Assembly: GCF_010614725.1 (NCBI RefSeq)
Contig: NZ_JAAEHL010000018.1
Coordinates: 35,679 to 99,678 of the forward strand
Reading direction: 5' to 3'
DNA from: Flavobacterium ajazii
GTDB lineage: Bacteria; Bacteroidota; Bacteroidia; Flavobacteriales; Flavobacteriaceae
Length of the DNA stretch: 64,000 nt
Shown: positions 1-9,508 of the stretch, one piece after another
Layout of the letters: each line of letters opens with the position of its first letter
How positions within the stretch are numbered: the first letter of the stretch is position 1
The notes under the pieces: generated by a model
The model's input: only the letters and a program-made list of their open reading frames with translations
Told to the model about the DNA's origin: nothing
Database searches by the model: none
Position numbers and translations under genes: made by a program

Positions 1-1315
1 TAATTTTATACAAACCTTCGCTGGTTCCTACCCAAACATTTCCTCGTTTGTCTTTTTGAAGGGCATAAATAATACTTCCTGAAATCTTTTTATTTATAGC
101 AGAACCTGATCTGAAAACGTTAAAAGAAGTATCATAAATAACATCACTTTTATTGCTTATCTTCAATTGAATAATTCCGTTGCCTTCAGTTGCCAGCCAC
201 AGTTTTTGTTTATCAATGGCCAGAATATCCATCACGCTGCGTTTCTCGATTTGCTTTGCTAAATCATAAAAAACAACGGTTTCATTTGATAAATTAATTC
301 GGGCAATTCCGTTATATAAACCTACCCATAATATATCATTTTCATAGGCTTCCATAGCAAATACAGACCAGGTTTCCAGCTTTGGATATAAAACCTTGTT
401 AATTATTGGTTTCGTTTGATTGCTTTTCGGATTATAATATTCAAGTCCATTTACACCGCCAATCCAGATACCGCCTTTATTGTCCCTTAATAAAGTCCGT
501 ACCTGATTAATTTTACTTTTCGATTTGTAAAAAGGGTGATTGTAGTTTATTACTTGCTTATTGTAAATCAGCACGCCTTCATCTGTTCCCAGCCAAATCT
601 CATTTTCAACTTTAAGAATTGCCCTGACACTGGCCAGTTTGGTTTTTCCTGATTTTGAAATATAACTGTAATGCAATTCAAAAGGATTACGATTCGGGTT
701 TGCTTTGTAAATATCACCTCCTCTGGTTCCGAGCCAAATGATGTTTTCGTTATCTATAAAAAAAGTTGTCACATAATCGTCCAATAAACTTCCGGGCTGG
801 CTTATATCAGCAGTATAATGAAATTCTTTTCCGGAAAGAATATCCAATGAAGTCAGCAGATGCGAAGACAAATAATAACGTTTTCCGTTAACAGCTCTGG
901 ATTTGTTTAAAGTATTGGAATTGCTGCTTAATTTCGAAATTATACTCTTTGGAACAGCTTTCGCATCAATTACACGAAATGTATTCAATTGATAGTTAAA
1001 CCGGGCATATTTATGATCGAATGTCAAAAACCAAAGCCCGAGTTTTTGATCTGAAACGATATTACGGATTCGGTTATTGGGCAACGAACTATTGTCTGAA
1101 GATTTGTGGTAATAATAATTGAACGTTTTGCCATCGTATCGGTAAGCTCCGTTCCAGCTCCCAAACCAGATATACCCGATAGAATCCTTGGCAATACCAT
1201 GAATCGAAGTACTGGGATCTGTGTCCTGCCCGGAAATCTTTTCAAAAAAGAGTTCCTGCCCGAAACAATTTAGTCCAAACACAAAACAAAATAAAACGAG
1301 TCCTTTTCTGTACAT
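1..1315 (-). CDS. Two-component regulator propeller (Reg_prop) sensor protein, 3' end outside window
   Basis: The minus strand is open from an ATG at 1313-1315 to the window edge, so about 438 N-terminal residues are present. It starts with a signal peptide (MYRKGLVLFCFVFGLNCFGQ) and then shows repeated propeller-blade motifs: IWFGSWNGAYRYDG, IWLGTRGGDIY, IWLGTDEGVLIY, IWIGGVNGLEYY, LWVGLYNGIARI, LWLATEGNGI and VWVGTSEGLYKI. These are the Reg_prop blades found in the periplasmic half of Bacteroidota hybrid two-component systems or in Reg_prop-LuxR regulators. The output domain is not in the window, so histidine kinase versus other output cannot be decided. It lies just downstream of the sugar isomerase on the same strand and next to fucose/galactose enzymes, which suggests sensing of a glycan fragment. 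Confidence 0.85.
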   Translation of the reverse strand, partial: MYRKGLVLFCFVFGLNCFGQELFFEKISGQDTDPSTSIHGIAKDSIGYIWFGSWNGAYRYDGKTFNYYYHKSSDNSSLPNNRIRNIVSDQKLGLWFLTFDHKYARFNYQLNTFRVIDAKAVPKSIISKLSSNSNTLNKSRAVNGKRYYLSSHLLTSLDILSGKEFHYTADISQPGSLLDDYVTTFFIDNENIIWLGTRGGDIYKANPNRNPFELHYSYISKSGKTKLASVRAILKVENEIWLGTDEGVLIYNKQVINYNHPFYKSKSKINQVRTLLRDNKGGIWIGGVNGLEYYNPKSNQTKPIINKVLYPKLETWSVFAMEAYENDILWVGLYNGIARINLSNETVVFYDLAKQIEKRSVMDILAIDKQKLWLATEGNGIIQLKISNKSDVIYDTSFNVFRSGSAINKKISGSIIYALQKDKRGNVWVGTSEGLYKI

Positions 1316-1420
1316 CTTTAAAAGCAAAAAAACGTTATTAAGCGAAACGTAAAATTATGCTAATATTTGAATAATGCAATTTGAAAATTTGGATACTCTT
1401 TTTTGAAAAGATTAACTGAT

Positions 1421-2851
1421 CTAACAAATTTTTACAACATCCATATTAAGAAATTTACCTAATTTATCGATTTTTTCAGCTATATGACCTATGCCTACAG
1501 CGCAGTGGTGTGCGGGTCCATAACTATTCCACTGATTTACAAACTGCCTTGCTCCTATTGAAAATTTATATCTGCTATTCGTGTTACCAATCTGTAATAT
1601 TGGTCCGGGAACTGAATCACCTTCTGCCACAAGCATTAATAATTTTCCTCCTTTCTGTTCTACTATTGAAAGCAATGTTACGGGACCATTTTTTACGGAC
1701 ATTTCAACAGACAATCCTTTTCCAACTTTTCCATGGTATACTTTTAAAGGACGAACTTTAGTTTTTCCCTCTGCAATAGCAATATGACCCGGACCATCAT
1801 GTCCCATTAGAACTACATCATCATTATAATCCATAGCATAATATTCTGTAAAAGAACCTCCGGCACCAAAACTGTCCATGATTTTCATAGCCTGTGCATT
1901 CTTAATCTCATATTCTCCCGCAACAGGTATTCCGTTTGCCGTTAAAAGTGAATTGCCTAATATTATGGAGGAAATAGCATCTTCATTTTCAGGATTGCCC
2001 GTGCCCTTATAGTAATATGCAAGTGAACCTAACTTATAATACGCTGCTAATTTATCTAATGCAACAGAAGTAACAGCTGCATCTTTAAGTGCATCTGGTT
2101 CACAATCGTCCTGAATATCAAATTTTTCTTTGAACAATTCTAATCTGTTTTTGATTTCAATTGGCGTCACTTCTTTTCGAAAAGCCACAAGTTCCTCGAC
2201 CTCAATCAATTCAATATGCCCGCCGAAATAAGCGTATTGAAGCGTTAAATCAGTATAAATATCAAGCATACCGCTATAATAATGTCCCATACATCCCAAC
2301 CTGTTATAAGCCATTGTATACGCCACTTTTGCTGCTTCAATCCATTGAGAAACTTCATCCCAGCACTGTGGATCATTTCTAAGCATTCCGGTTATTTGAT
2401 GAAATTTAATCCCTACTCTGTTAAAAACATTCGCTATTTCCGGAACAGGACATGCAGAACAATGAGCAAGCCATTCTCCGGTCATCGCAGTCCTGTCTTT
2501 CATCGAATTAAAACTTTCATAATCAATAGCTGCTTCAGGAGACAAATTCAATATAATCACAGGAACTCCAAGTCTTTGCACCACCGGAAGAACTGTAGAG
2601 GATAAAGCATAAGTGCTCACATATAAAAAGACAATTGAAACATCTGATCGCTTAAACAATTTTCCTGCTTCGAATGCTTTATCTATTGAATCTACAAGAC
2701 CTGCATTTACAATATTGGGATGGATAGCTCTTATATTTTCAGAAACTTCCCAGAGATAATTGTGAAGTCTTTCTTCTAAACCGTTAAACTGCGGCCAGTA
2801 AGTATCTAAACCTATCCCAAATAAACCAATACGAAAATCAACTGCTGCCAT
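1421..2851 (-). CDS. L-fucose/L-arabinose isomerase superfamily protein
   Basis: This 476-residue cytosolic protein resembles the arabinose/fucose isomerase fold. Candidate metal ligands are spaced as in L-arabinose isomerase: E313 (GEYEIK), E336 (SFTEYYAMD), H351 or H356 (GHDGPGHI) and H448/H449 (GPAHHCAVG). Enzymes of this superfamily interconvert an aldose and a ketose using Mn2+. The neighbours are an alpha-L-fucosidase and a rhamnose-mutarotase-type protein, so a deoxysugar such as L-fucose is the likely substrate, but specificity is inferred. A TAnnTTTG-like -7 element (reverse complement of CAAATATA at 2894-2901) sits upstream, with the divergent AraC gene starting 115 bp away. No kinase or aldolase is in the window. 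Confidence 0.8.
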   Translation of the reverse strand: MAAVDFRIGLFGIGLDTYWPQFNGLEERLHNYLWEVSENIRAIHPNIVNAGLVDSIDKAFEAGKLFKRSDVSIVFLYVSTYALSSTVLPVVQRLGVPVIILNLSPEAAIDYESFNSMKDRTAMTGEWLAHCSACPVPEIANVFNRVGIKFHQITGMLRNDPQCWDEVSQWIEAAKVAYTMAYNRLGCMGHYYSGMLDIYTDLTLQYAYFGGHIELIEVEELVAFRKEVTPIEIKNRLELFKEKFDIQDDCEPDALKDAAVTSVALDKLAAYYKLGSLAYYYKGTGNPENEDAISSIILGNSLLTANGIPVAGEYEIKNAQAMKIMDSFGAGGSFTEYYAMDYNDDVVLMGHDGPGHIAIAEGKTKVRPLKVYHGKVGKGLSVEMSVKNGPVTLLSIVEQKGGKLLMLVAEGDSVPGPILQIGNTNSRYKFSIGARQFVNQWNSYGPAHHCAVGIGHIAEKIDKLGKFLNMDVVKIC

Positions 2852-2966
2852 TATTTTTAAATTTTATTTTTAATTAAAATGCTCTCTGTTTTGCAAATAT
2901 ATTTAGGACGGCTGTCTTCATTAAATAACAAAATGATATATTAGATGTAGTTTTTGATAAAAGAAT

Positions 2967-3854
2967 ATGAACAATTATTTTAAATATTTACCCGTTAATA
3001 AAGACTTCAGCAGCTGGGGCATCAATGTATTGAATGCCGGTTATGGCAAAATCAATGCAGAAGTAGATTATCCTTCACAAGAGCATCCGTCTGATCATTA
3101 TTTCAGCTGGGAAACAGGACGAATATTAGATGAGTTTCAGGTTGTGTATATTTCTTCAGGATGTGGTCTTTTTGAATCTGCATCAGCAGGAACTGTAAAA
3201 ATAGAAGCCGGAAGTATTTTATTCTTATTCCCCTACGAATGGCATAGATTTAAACCTGTCGAAGGAACGGGCTGGGAAGAATACTGGATCGGATTCAACG
3301 GAAAACTTGCCCGCAGGCTTTTAAAAAAAAGCTTTTTATCTAAAGAAAATCCAATTCTGAATGTTGGTTTTCAGGAACAGATACAATCACTTTATATAGA
3401 AATTATCGAGCAGATAAAAAACGAATTTACCGGTTATCAACCACAGGTTTCCGGTGCTTTACTGCATTTAATAGGCACAATTTATTCTCTTAATAAACAG
3501 AAATCAATTAGATTAAATTCTAAAGACAATGATTTAATGAAAGAAGCAGTACAAAAAATTAGAAATCATATTTACAGTAGTGTTTCAATTACTGAACTAA
3601 GCAGCGAAATGAATATGGGTTATTCTTCTTTTCGGAAGTCATTTAAACAATATACCGGCCTGGCACCAAACCAATATTTATTACAGCTTAAAATTGACAA
3701 GGCAAAACTAATGCTCAGTACAACAAAAAAAACGGTAAAGGAAATAACTTTTGAACTGGGATTTGAATCAGCATCCTATTTTTCTAAAATTTTTAAAACA
3801 AAAACCGGTGTTTCTCCAGAGAGATTTAGAAAAAGTACTTATACAGGGAATTAA
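2967..3854 (+). CDS. AraC-family regulator with cupin sensor domain
   Basis: The protein has 295 residues. An N-terminal cupin-like region of about 160 residues (including VVYISSGCGLFESA and the ILFLFPYEWHRFKP segment) is followed by a C-terminal double helix-turn-helix near residues 195-290. That C-terminus has AraC signatures: ITELSSEMNMGYSSFRKSFK, NQYLLQLKIDKAKLML and VKEITFELGFESASYFSKIF. It is divergent from the isomerase and convergent with the mutarotase-GH97-GH29 operon, so it probably controls this sugar locus. The ligand is unknown; a monosaccharide or its isomer is the natural guess. Confidence 0.9.
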   Translation: MNNYFKYLPVNKDFSSWGINVLNAGYGKINAEVDYPSQEHPSDHYFSWETGRILDEFQVVYISSGCGLFESASAGTVKIEAGSILFLFPYEWHRFKPVEGTGWEEYWIGFNGKLARRLLKKSFLSKENPILNVGFQEQIQSLYIEIIEQIKNEFTGYQPQVSGALLHLIGTIYSLNKQKSIRLNSKDNDLMKEAVQKIRNHIYSSVSITELSSEMNMGYSSFRKSFKQYTGLAPNQYLLQLKIDKAKLMLSTTKKTVKEITFELGFESASYFSKIFKTKTGVSPERFRKSTYTGN

Positions 3855-3919
3855 GTCTTTTTAATAATTTGTTTTTGATTTATTGAAATTTATACCTGTT
3901 GGGTGAAATTATCAAAAAG

Positions 3920-4035
3920 GTCAGTTCGAGTGTTTTTTGCGTAATAAAATGAAGCAAAAAATGTATTCATAACTGCTTTGATGATAAATTTTCTTGTTCT
4001 CGATACTATTTCTAACGAAAATCACTCGAACTGAC
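3920..4035. repeat. 13-bp inverted repeat bounding an intergenic element
   Basis: GTCAGTTCGAGTG at 3920-3932 is the exact reverse complement of CACTCGAACTGAC at 4023-4035. The arms enclose about 90 bp of AT-rich sequence without a gene, between the convergent AraC gene and the mutarotase gene. The layout is that of a small non-coding mobile or palindromic repeat unit. A role as a terminator is less likely because the arms are so far apart. Confidence 0.6.
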
Positions 4036-4077
4036 GAAAATTTACAATCAAAAACAATTTGACTAAACGGGTTCTTG

Positions 4078-4422
4078 CTATACTAATTTATAAATCTGCT
4101 CCATGGGCAGCCATTTTTCTCCTTCTTTAGCTCCCGGAGGTGCCTGCTGAAATTTCCACATCAATTCTTCCCATTCCTGAACGTTTGGATTGGCAGCATC
4201 CATCATTAATTTGCGTTCAGGACTAAAGGTTTCATCTACTTCCATAATCATAAATAAGCGGTTGGCGAGGATGTAAATTTCCATGTCTGTAATTCCTGAA
4301 TCTTTAATACTTTTTGTTATTTCAGGTCTAATATTATTCTTAGCATGATAATTTTTATACATTTCTATCAACTCTGTATTATCAATTAAGTCACAGGCAT
4401 AGCATAGTCTTTTTGCACTCAT
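4078..4422 (-). CDS. L-rhamnose mutarotase family protein
   Basis: This 114-residue cytosolic protein matches the small ferredoxin-like mutarotase family (RhaM/DUF718) in length and motifs: CYACDLIDN at the N-terminus, YHAKNNIRPEI, ITDMEIYILANRLFMIMEVDE in the middle, and a C-terminal WEELMWKFQQAPPGAKEGEKW. Members interconvert the alpha and beta anomers of deoxyhexoses such as L-rhamnose or L-fucose. It lies 19 bp downstream of the GH97 gene on the same strand and should be its operon partner. Next to an alpha-L-fucosidase, it probably acts on released L-fucose. Confidence 0.8.
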   Translation of the reverse strand: MSAKRLCYACDLIDNTELIEMYKNYHAKNNIRPEITKSIKDSGITDMEIYILANRLFMIMEVDETFSPERKLMMDAANPNVQEWEELMWKFQQAPPGAKEGEKWLPMEQIYKLV

Positions 4423-4441
4423 AAATTACTTTAATATAGAT

Positions 4442-6361
4442 TTATTTTTCCAGAACAGCTGTAAACCCGCCTCTGGCGAGACATTCAATGTTCAGCAAAT
4501 CTCCTCTTTTTACTTTTTTGGTTTCAACAGTAAATGATGTATCTTTTTCTCCATCTTTAATTAGCTTTAATTTAAAAACACCTTTACCGAGAAAATCGAA
4601 GTTAATTTTTAATGTCTGCGATTGATCTTTGCCATTAAGACCTCCTAAATACCATAGTTTTCCTTTTTTTCTGGCAATGATAACACGCTCTCCCGGATAA
4701 CCATCGACAAGTTTGGTATCATCCCAGCTCACAGGGACATTTTTCAGAAATTCTTTAGGTTCTAAAGGCAAATCATTATAAGCTTTTGGCGTGTCGGCAA
4801 AATGCTGAAAACCCGATTCAAAAACAACCGATAAGGCAAGTTCATGCGCATAAGATGTAATATGAGGATGCTGAGAATCTGAAAAAGTTACCGGAGTGTA
4901 ATCCATTGAGCCAATTACGTTACGGGTAAAAGGGAGCGTTGCATTATGCGCAGCGGCCTTAGTGGTAAGTGTTGGTTTATTATTATACCATTCTGCTCCG
5001 TACACCGCTTCAGTTGTCATCAGGTTGGGATACGTTCTGGACCAGCCTCGGGGAACTGTTGCTCCATGAAAATTTACCATTAAATTATATCGGGCAGCAT
5101 CTTTTAAAATATCTATGTAATATTTCATCATGTCCTGCTGGTCACCGGCAAAAAAATCAACTTTAATTCCGTATACACCAATTTTATTAAGCCAGCTAAA
5201 TTCTTTCTCTCTCTTTTCGGATGTTAATAAATGATCAACGGGAGTTGGCTCAAGCCAGGATGTTCCTGAATTATACCACATCATAGGCTTAATACCTTTA
5301 TTTTTTGCATAATTTACAGCATCAACTAAATTTCCGCCGTTATTCATCACATCCCATTCCCAGTCAATTAAAGTATAAGGCCATTTCATTGCTACAGCTA
5401 AATCGGTATATTCAGCTACCTTTTTATAATCTTTGGATCCGTGATTATTAGCCCAGTAATTCCAGGAAACTGCCCCTGGTTTTATCCAGTTAGTTTCTTT
5501 TAACTGATTTGGTTCACTAACATCCGTAATTAAAGTCGATTCGACAACATCAGACAATTTACCAATCATTATAGTATGCCATTGTGAATTCCATGGCAAA
5601 TTTGTTTTAACTCCTGTTTGTTTAAAATTATCTCTTGGCGAAGCATAAGTTACTTTATACTCATTCGGATTCTTCAAATTACTCAATTTAGCAGCGCAAT
5701 TATTTTCTGTAATATCTGCTTCAGAAATCAACATCCAGGCAGGATTATTATTTGATTTGAATAAGGCTGGAAAGCCCCATTCCTGCTTTTTGCTATTTGC
5801 TTTGCCATTCTCTGAAAAAGGAAAAAAATCTTCATACGACTCTGTGTATTCCTGTAACCAACGATTTGTACCAGAAGGAAAAACATAAGTTGTGGTTTCA
5901 TCAATAATATTCACTAATGAATTTGTTTTGTCGATGAATTCATAACGAAATGCCACACCATCATTATAGACCCTAAAAACAACATTCAAAGGTTTCTTAT
6001 TTGAATTCACATATTGAAAAACCTTCTCATTACCTAAATTTGCGCATACTTTTCGTTTGCCTGAAATCATTTCATATTTTTGGTTCACCTCTCTAACTTT
6101 AGATTCATTTACAAATTTCAGGTTATCCGTAAACTGCTGATCTTCCCTTAGAATTCCCATTGGCGAATTGGGTAATACTTCCGTATATTCTAATTTGTTT
6201 TTATACAAAATTTTAAAATATACTTTTCCAAACAAGGCATCAACTGATTCTTTTTTTAAAGTAACAATTACCTTAATTTTTTTATTTGGTGACAAAATTT
6301 CCTGAGCATCAATTTCAAATACGCAGGAAAGAAGCAGAAATATTAAGCAGATATTTTTCAT
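4442..6361 (-). CDS. Glycoside hydrolase family 97 protein, retaining alpha-galactosidase type
   Basis: The protein has 639 residues and a signal peptide (MKNICLIFLLLSCVFEIDAQ). An N-terminal beta-sandwich is followed by a (beta/alpha)8 domain with GH97 motifs: WLQEYTESYEDFFP, SWNYWANNHGSKDY, WPYTLIDWEWD, GIKVDFFAGD and MTTEAVYGAEWYN. The Asp in VDFF (D402) fits the nucleophile of retaining GH97 enzymes such as the Bacteroides alpha-galactosidase; inverting SusB-type enzymes lack it. E451 is the likely acid/base. Export to the periplasm is expected. It sits between the mutarotase (19 bp) and the fucosidase (36 bp upstream) in one operon. Together with GH29 this points to a fucosylated, alpha-galactose-capped glycan. 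Confidence 0.88.
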   Translation of the reverse strand: MKNICLIFLLLSCVFEIDAQEILSPNKKIKVIVTLKKESVDALFGKVYFKILYKNKLEYTEVLPNSPMGILREDQQFTDNLKFVNESKVREVNQKYEMISGKRKVCANLGNEKVFQYVNSNKKPLNVVFRVYNDGVAFRYEFIDKTNSLVNIIDETTTYVFPSGTNRWLQEYTESYEDFFPFSENGKANSKKQEWGFPALFKSNNNPAWMLISEADITENNCAAKLSNLKNPNEYKVTYASPRDNFKQTGVKTNLPWNSQWHTIMIGKLSDVVESTLITDVSEPNQLKETNWIKPGAVSWNYWANNHGSKDYKKVAEYTDLAVAMKWPYTLIDWEWDVMNNGGNLVDAVNYAKNKGIKPMMWYNSGTSWLEPTPVDHLLTSEKREKEFSWLNKIGVYGIKVDFFAGDQQDMMKYYIDILKDAARYNLMVNFHGATVPRGWSRTYPNLMTTEAVYGAEWYNNKPTLTTKAAAHNATLPFTRNVIGSMDYTPVTFSDSQHPHITSYAHELALSVVFESGFQHFADTPKAYNDLPLEPKEFLKNVPVSWDDTKLVDGYPGERVIIARKKGKLWYLGGLNGKDQSQTLKINFDFLGKGVFKLKLIKDGEKDTSFTVETKKVKRGDLLNIECLARGGFTAVLEK

Positions 6362-6397
6362 TATTCATTATTTTCATTCATATTCGAAATTGACTAT

Positions 6398-8050
6398 TTA
6401 TGAAATAATCTCTAATGCATTCGCAAAAGAAGCCTCCGGTTTTTGATTTGGGAACCGAACTTCTAAACCATTATTATGTTGGGTAAACTGAAGCTTTTCT
6501 CCTGTACTCACCAATTTTACTCGTTTTATGCTTTTCGTATAATAACCAGCTTCCTTTCCTAAACTTTTAATCAAAACAGAACCGTTTTCCGGCCAGGCCA
6601 TTACGGTAGCATAAAGCTTTTTATCTTTTTGAACAAAACGAATATCCTCTGATGTATATGGTTTTCCTTTTCCTTCGTTAAACCCCTGTGCTTTTAATGC
6701 TCCGGTACTTGCCTGCTGCGGACCTTCACCAAATATCTTCCATGGTCGTGTACCATAAATGCTCTCGCTGTTGACTTTCATCCAAACACCAATTTCTGTT
6801 ACAATAGCACGCTCTAATTCGTCTATGCTTCCATCACCTCTTACCGGAATATTAAGCATCAAATTTCCGTTTTTACTCACCACATCTATTAGTGTATGAA
6901 TAACTGTTTTAGCAGATTTATAACGTTTGTTGTTATAAACTCCCCTGTCATAATGCCAGTTTCCAATGCAAGTATCGGTTTGCCATGGCAAAGGTTCAAT
7001 TTCATTACTTTGACCTTTTTCGATATCCCAAACTATAGCTTTTCGTTGCTGCTCCGTTAATATTTTGCCTGTAATAACTGCCTGAACTGTTTTGTTTTTC
7101 TTTAAACTTTTATTGTACAAATGTGCTGCTATTCGTAAACCTGCATCACTAACAGGCCATAACGGCAAAGCAGTATCGTCAAAATAAATCATATCCGGAT
7201 TGTACTTTTCGATCAGATCAATTGTTCTGTCATGAAATTTTTCAGAATAAGCAGATGACGGTATTGAAGCTCCATCTGCCCAATCCCATTGACTGTGAAC
7301 AGATGATTTATCAGAGGGTTTTGCACTTAAAGAATGATTTTGCGCATACAGCTCCTGAGGATCCAGACCTTCCCACCAGGTTCCTTTTCCGTCTGCCTTA
7401 GTCAGATTACCATCATAAGGAACTCCTGCTAAAGGACCGTTTTTATCTGCCCCCTGAGCAGTATCAAACCAGTTCCAGGCATGTGCAGCATGAACGCTTA
7501 CCGCAAAAGGCAAATTCGCCTTACGGGCTGCTTTTTCCCAGCCGGCAATAATGTCTTTTTTAGGACCTATTTTAGTTGAATTCCAGTTGGGCTGAAACTT
7601 GCTGTCGTACAAATCTAAATTGTCGTGATGATTTGCCATTGCCATAAAATATTTAGCTCCGGCAGCTTTATACAAATTAACCAGTTCTTCAGGATTCCAG
7701 TTGTCTGCTTTCCAGATATTAATTACATCTTTAAATCCAAATTTTGAAGGATGACCGTATTTTTCGACATGAAATTTATATTGCCTTGAACCTTCTTCAT
7801 ACATTCCTCTACCATACCAATCTCCTGCTTCAGGTTCACACTGAGGCCCCCAATGTGCCCACATTCCAAATTTAGCATCCCGAAACCAGTCTGGTACCTG
7901 ATATTTTTCCAACGAATCCCAAGTAGGCTGAAAAGGTCCATCAATTACAGGTGGAATATCACTAAATATACGTGTCTGACTCAACAATGGGGATAAATAA
8001 ACTCCGGCTAAGGCAGACATACCTAATTTTAAAGCATTTCTTCTGTTCAT
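6398..8050 (-). CDS. Alpha-L-fucosidase, GH29
   Basis: An open frame runs back to an ATG at 8104, but the ATG at 8050 gives a better N-terminus: MNRRNALKLGMSALAGVYL is a twin-arginine-like or lipoprotein-type leader, preceded by an A-rich ATAAAG. The GH29 catalytic domain follows: WFRDAKFGMWAHWGPQC, GAKYFMAMANHHDNLDLYDS, FHDRTIDLIEKYNPDMIYFD. The Asp of YFDD (D309 counted from the long start) is the likely nucleophile. A C-terminal beta domain follows. The enzyme would release alpha-L-fucose in the periplasm, and that sugar would then pass to the mutarotase and isomerase of this locus. It is the first gene of the operon, divergent from the second AraC gene. Confidence 0.9.
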   Translation of the reverse strand: MNRRNALKLGMSALAGVYLSPLLSQTRIFSDIPPVIDGPFQPTWDSLEKYQVPDWFRDAKFGMWAHWGPQCEPEAGDWYGRGMYEEGSRQYKFHVEKYGHPSKFGFKDVINIWKADNWNPEELVNLYKAAGAKYFMAMANHHDNLDLYDSKFQPNWNSTKIGPKKDIIAGWEKAARKANLPFAVSVHAAHAWNWFDTAQGADKNGPLAGVPYDGNLTKADGKGTWWEGLDPQELYAQNHSLSAKPSDKSSVHSQWDWADGASIPSSAYSEKFHDRTIDLIEKYNPDMIYFDDTALPLWPVSDAGLRIAAHLYNKSLKKNKTVQAVITGKILTEQQRKAIVWDIEKGQSNEIEPLPWQTDTCIGNWHYDRGVYNNKRYKSAKTVIHTLIDVVSKNGNLMLNIPVRGDGSIDELERAIVTEIGVWMKVNSESIYGTRPWKIFGEGPQQASTGALKAQGFNEGKGKPYTSEDIRFVQKDKKLYATVMAWPENGSVLIKSLGKEAGYYTKSIKRVKLVSTGEKLQFTQHNNGLEVRFPNQKPEASFANALEIIS

Positions 8051-8243
8051 CTTTATATGGTTTGTTGATGATAAATTATATATTTCCGATTTTATCACTT
8101 TCATGATTCATTCATTTCAATAAAGAAACAAATTCATAAATTTTTATTATCATATATATTTTATCAATAAATTTGATTATTGATTATTTTTTACAACTAT
8201 AATTAACACAAATGTAGCACGCATAAGATATATACTTTTATCT

Positions 8244-8276
8244 AAAAACGATTTTTTATTACTCAAAAACGATTTT
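8244..8276. promoter_or_regulatory. Two direct 12-bp repeats, candidate AraC operator
   Basis: AAAAACGATTTT occurs at 8244-8255 and again at 8265-8276, a centre-to-centre spacing of exactly 21 bp (two helical turns). The second copy ends ten bases before the AraC ATG at 8287. Direct half-sites one two-turn step apart are what AraC-type dimers bind. The site lies between the AraC gene and the divergent fucosidase operon and could control both. Direct observation of the repeats; function inferred. Confidence 0.55.
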
Positions 8277-8286
8277 ATAAATTATA

Positions 8287-9165
8287 ATGTCAAAAAATAT
8301 CTTTAAATATTCCTTTTCATTATTACACATTGATTATGTAAAACTCAATGACAACTGGAATTACTATAATGTTATTAGTCCTTACTATCGCTTATATTAT
8401 ATTGATGAAGGAATTGGCTTTATTTCTGACAGTTTCGGTCAATTGACTTTAGAACCGGGGTATTTATACCTCATTCCGAGTTTTACAATCTGTAATTTGA
8501 ACTGTGATGAGTATTTGAGCCAGTATTTTATTCAGTTCTTTGAAGAATCTGCTGACGGAATTTCTTTATTCAACAATAGCAGAAGCGTAATGAAACTGCC
8601 TGCATCTGAAATTGATATAATCCTTATCAAAAAGATGCTTCAAATTAATCCGGGAAGAGGAATTAACCGGTCGGATAACCCAAAAGTATATGAAAGAGAG
8701 GCCTATTATAAAGAATACAGGGCGTTAAATGATGCCATGAAACCAAATCTTAAATTTGAAAATCAAGGAATTATCCTTCAGCTAATTTCTCGGTTTCTAA
8801 GCACAAAGGACTTTAAAACCAACCAACCGAAAATTTCATCTTCTAAAATACTTGATACGATGAGTTATGTGCAGATTAATTTAGACAAAAACATTACGGT
8901 CTCACAATTAGCTAAAAGAGTAAATCAAAATCAGGATTATTTTTCAAAACAATTCATGCTTCATACCGGACAAAGACCCTTAAACTATATTCATGAAAAA
9001 AAGATCGAAAGAGCGCAATACCTAATTGCGACCACCAATAAAACTTTTTTAGAAATTGCTTTGGATACGGGATTCTCTAACCTGCCTCACTTTTCAAAAA
9101 TATTCAAACAGATTGTAAGCCTTACTCCGGGGGAATATCGGAATCAAATAACTCATTTGAATTAA
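8287..9165 (+). CDS. AraC-family transcriptional regulator
   Basis: The protein has 292 residues. A sensor half with an AraC-type cupin core (YYIDEGIGFISDSFGQLTLE, LEPGYLYLIPSFT) precedes a C-terminal helix-turn-helix pair near residues 195-290 (ITVSQLAKRVNQNQDYFSKQ, TFLEIALDTGFSNLPHFSKI). It is divergent from the GH29/GH97/mutarotase operon and is the second AraC gene of the locus. It may respond to a different sugar or activate only the hydrolase operon. The 21-bp direct repeat immediately upstream is a candidate self-operator. Confidence 0.9.
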   Translation: MSKNIFKYSFSLLHIDYVKLNDNWNYYNVISPYYRLYYIDEGIGFISDSFGQLTLEPGYLYLIPSFTICNLNCDEYLSQYFIQFFEESADGISLFNNSRSVMKLPASEIDIILIKKMLQINPGRGINRSDNPKVYEREAYYKEYRALNDAMKPNLKFENQGIILQLISRFLSTKDFKTNQPKISSSKILDTMSYVQINLDKNITVSQLAKRVNQNQDYFSKQFMLHTGQRPLNYIHEKKIERAQYLIATTNKTFLEIALDTGFSNLPHFSKIFKQIVSLTPGEYRNQITHLN

Positions 9166-9434
9166 GAGTCTGGTTTGCATTTAGAGCAAAATTAAATTAA
9201 TTGTCAGGCGAAAACGAAGCACTTTAGAATTCATAAGCCTTCGACTTCGCTCAGGATGACACAGATGCCTTAAATTACAAATGATGTTTCAGCTTGCAAT
9301 TTTACACTTTTGATCTTTTAAAAATGGTATTTTCGATCAATTTTAGCCAACGGCATTCTAATGAACTATTTACTTTGGAAAAATAAAGGTTCAAAATTAG
9401 GAAGAAACAAAATTTAAAAACTGTTTAAAAATAA
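9166..9434. other. Intergenic region with a repeat fragment
   Basis: No gene was found here. The only notable sequence is CTTCGACTTCGCTCAGGATG near 9240-9258, part of a dispersed intergenic repeat seen again near 16330-16353 and, in shorter form, near 43744. The rest is AT-rich. Confidence 0.5.
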
Positions 9435-9446
9435 TTGGCATTAATC

Positions 9447-9464
9447 AAATACCGATCGGTATTT
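9447..9464. promoter_or_regulatory. Palindromic TetR-type operator
   Basis: AAATACCGATCGGTATTT is a perfect 18-bp palindrome. It ends five bases before a flavobacterial -7 element (TATATTTG, 9470-9477) and lies 45 bp upstream of the TetR start codon. The core TACCGATCGGTA recurs before the thioesterase gene. This is the expected arrangement for autorepression by the adjacent TetR protein. Confidence 0.8.
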
Positions 9465-9508
9465 ATCATTATATTTGTTCTGTATTATTCATACCTGAAA
9501 AGATTTCT

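Noticed and set aside
1024..1245. Short minus-strand frame inside the Reg_prop gene
   Set aside because: It lies in another frame of the propeller gene, whose continuous frame with seven blade motifs explains the region.
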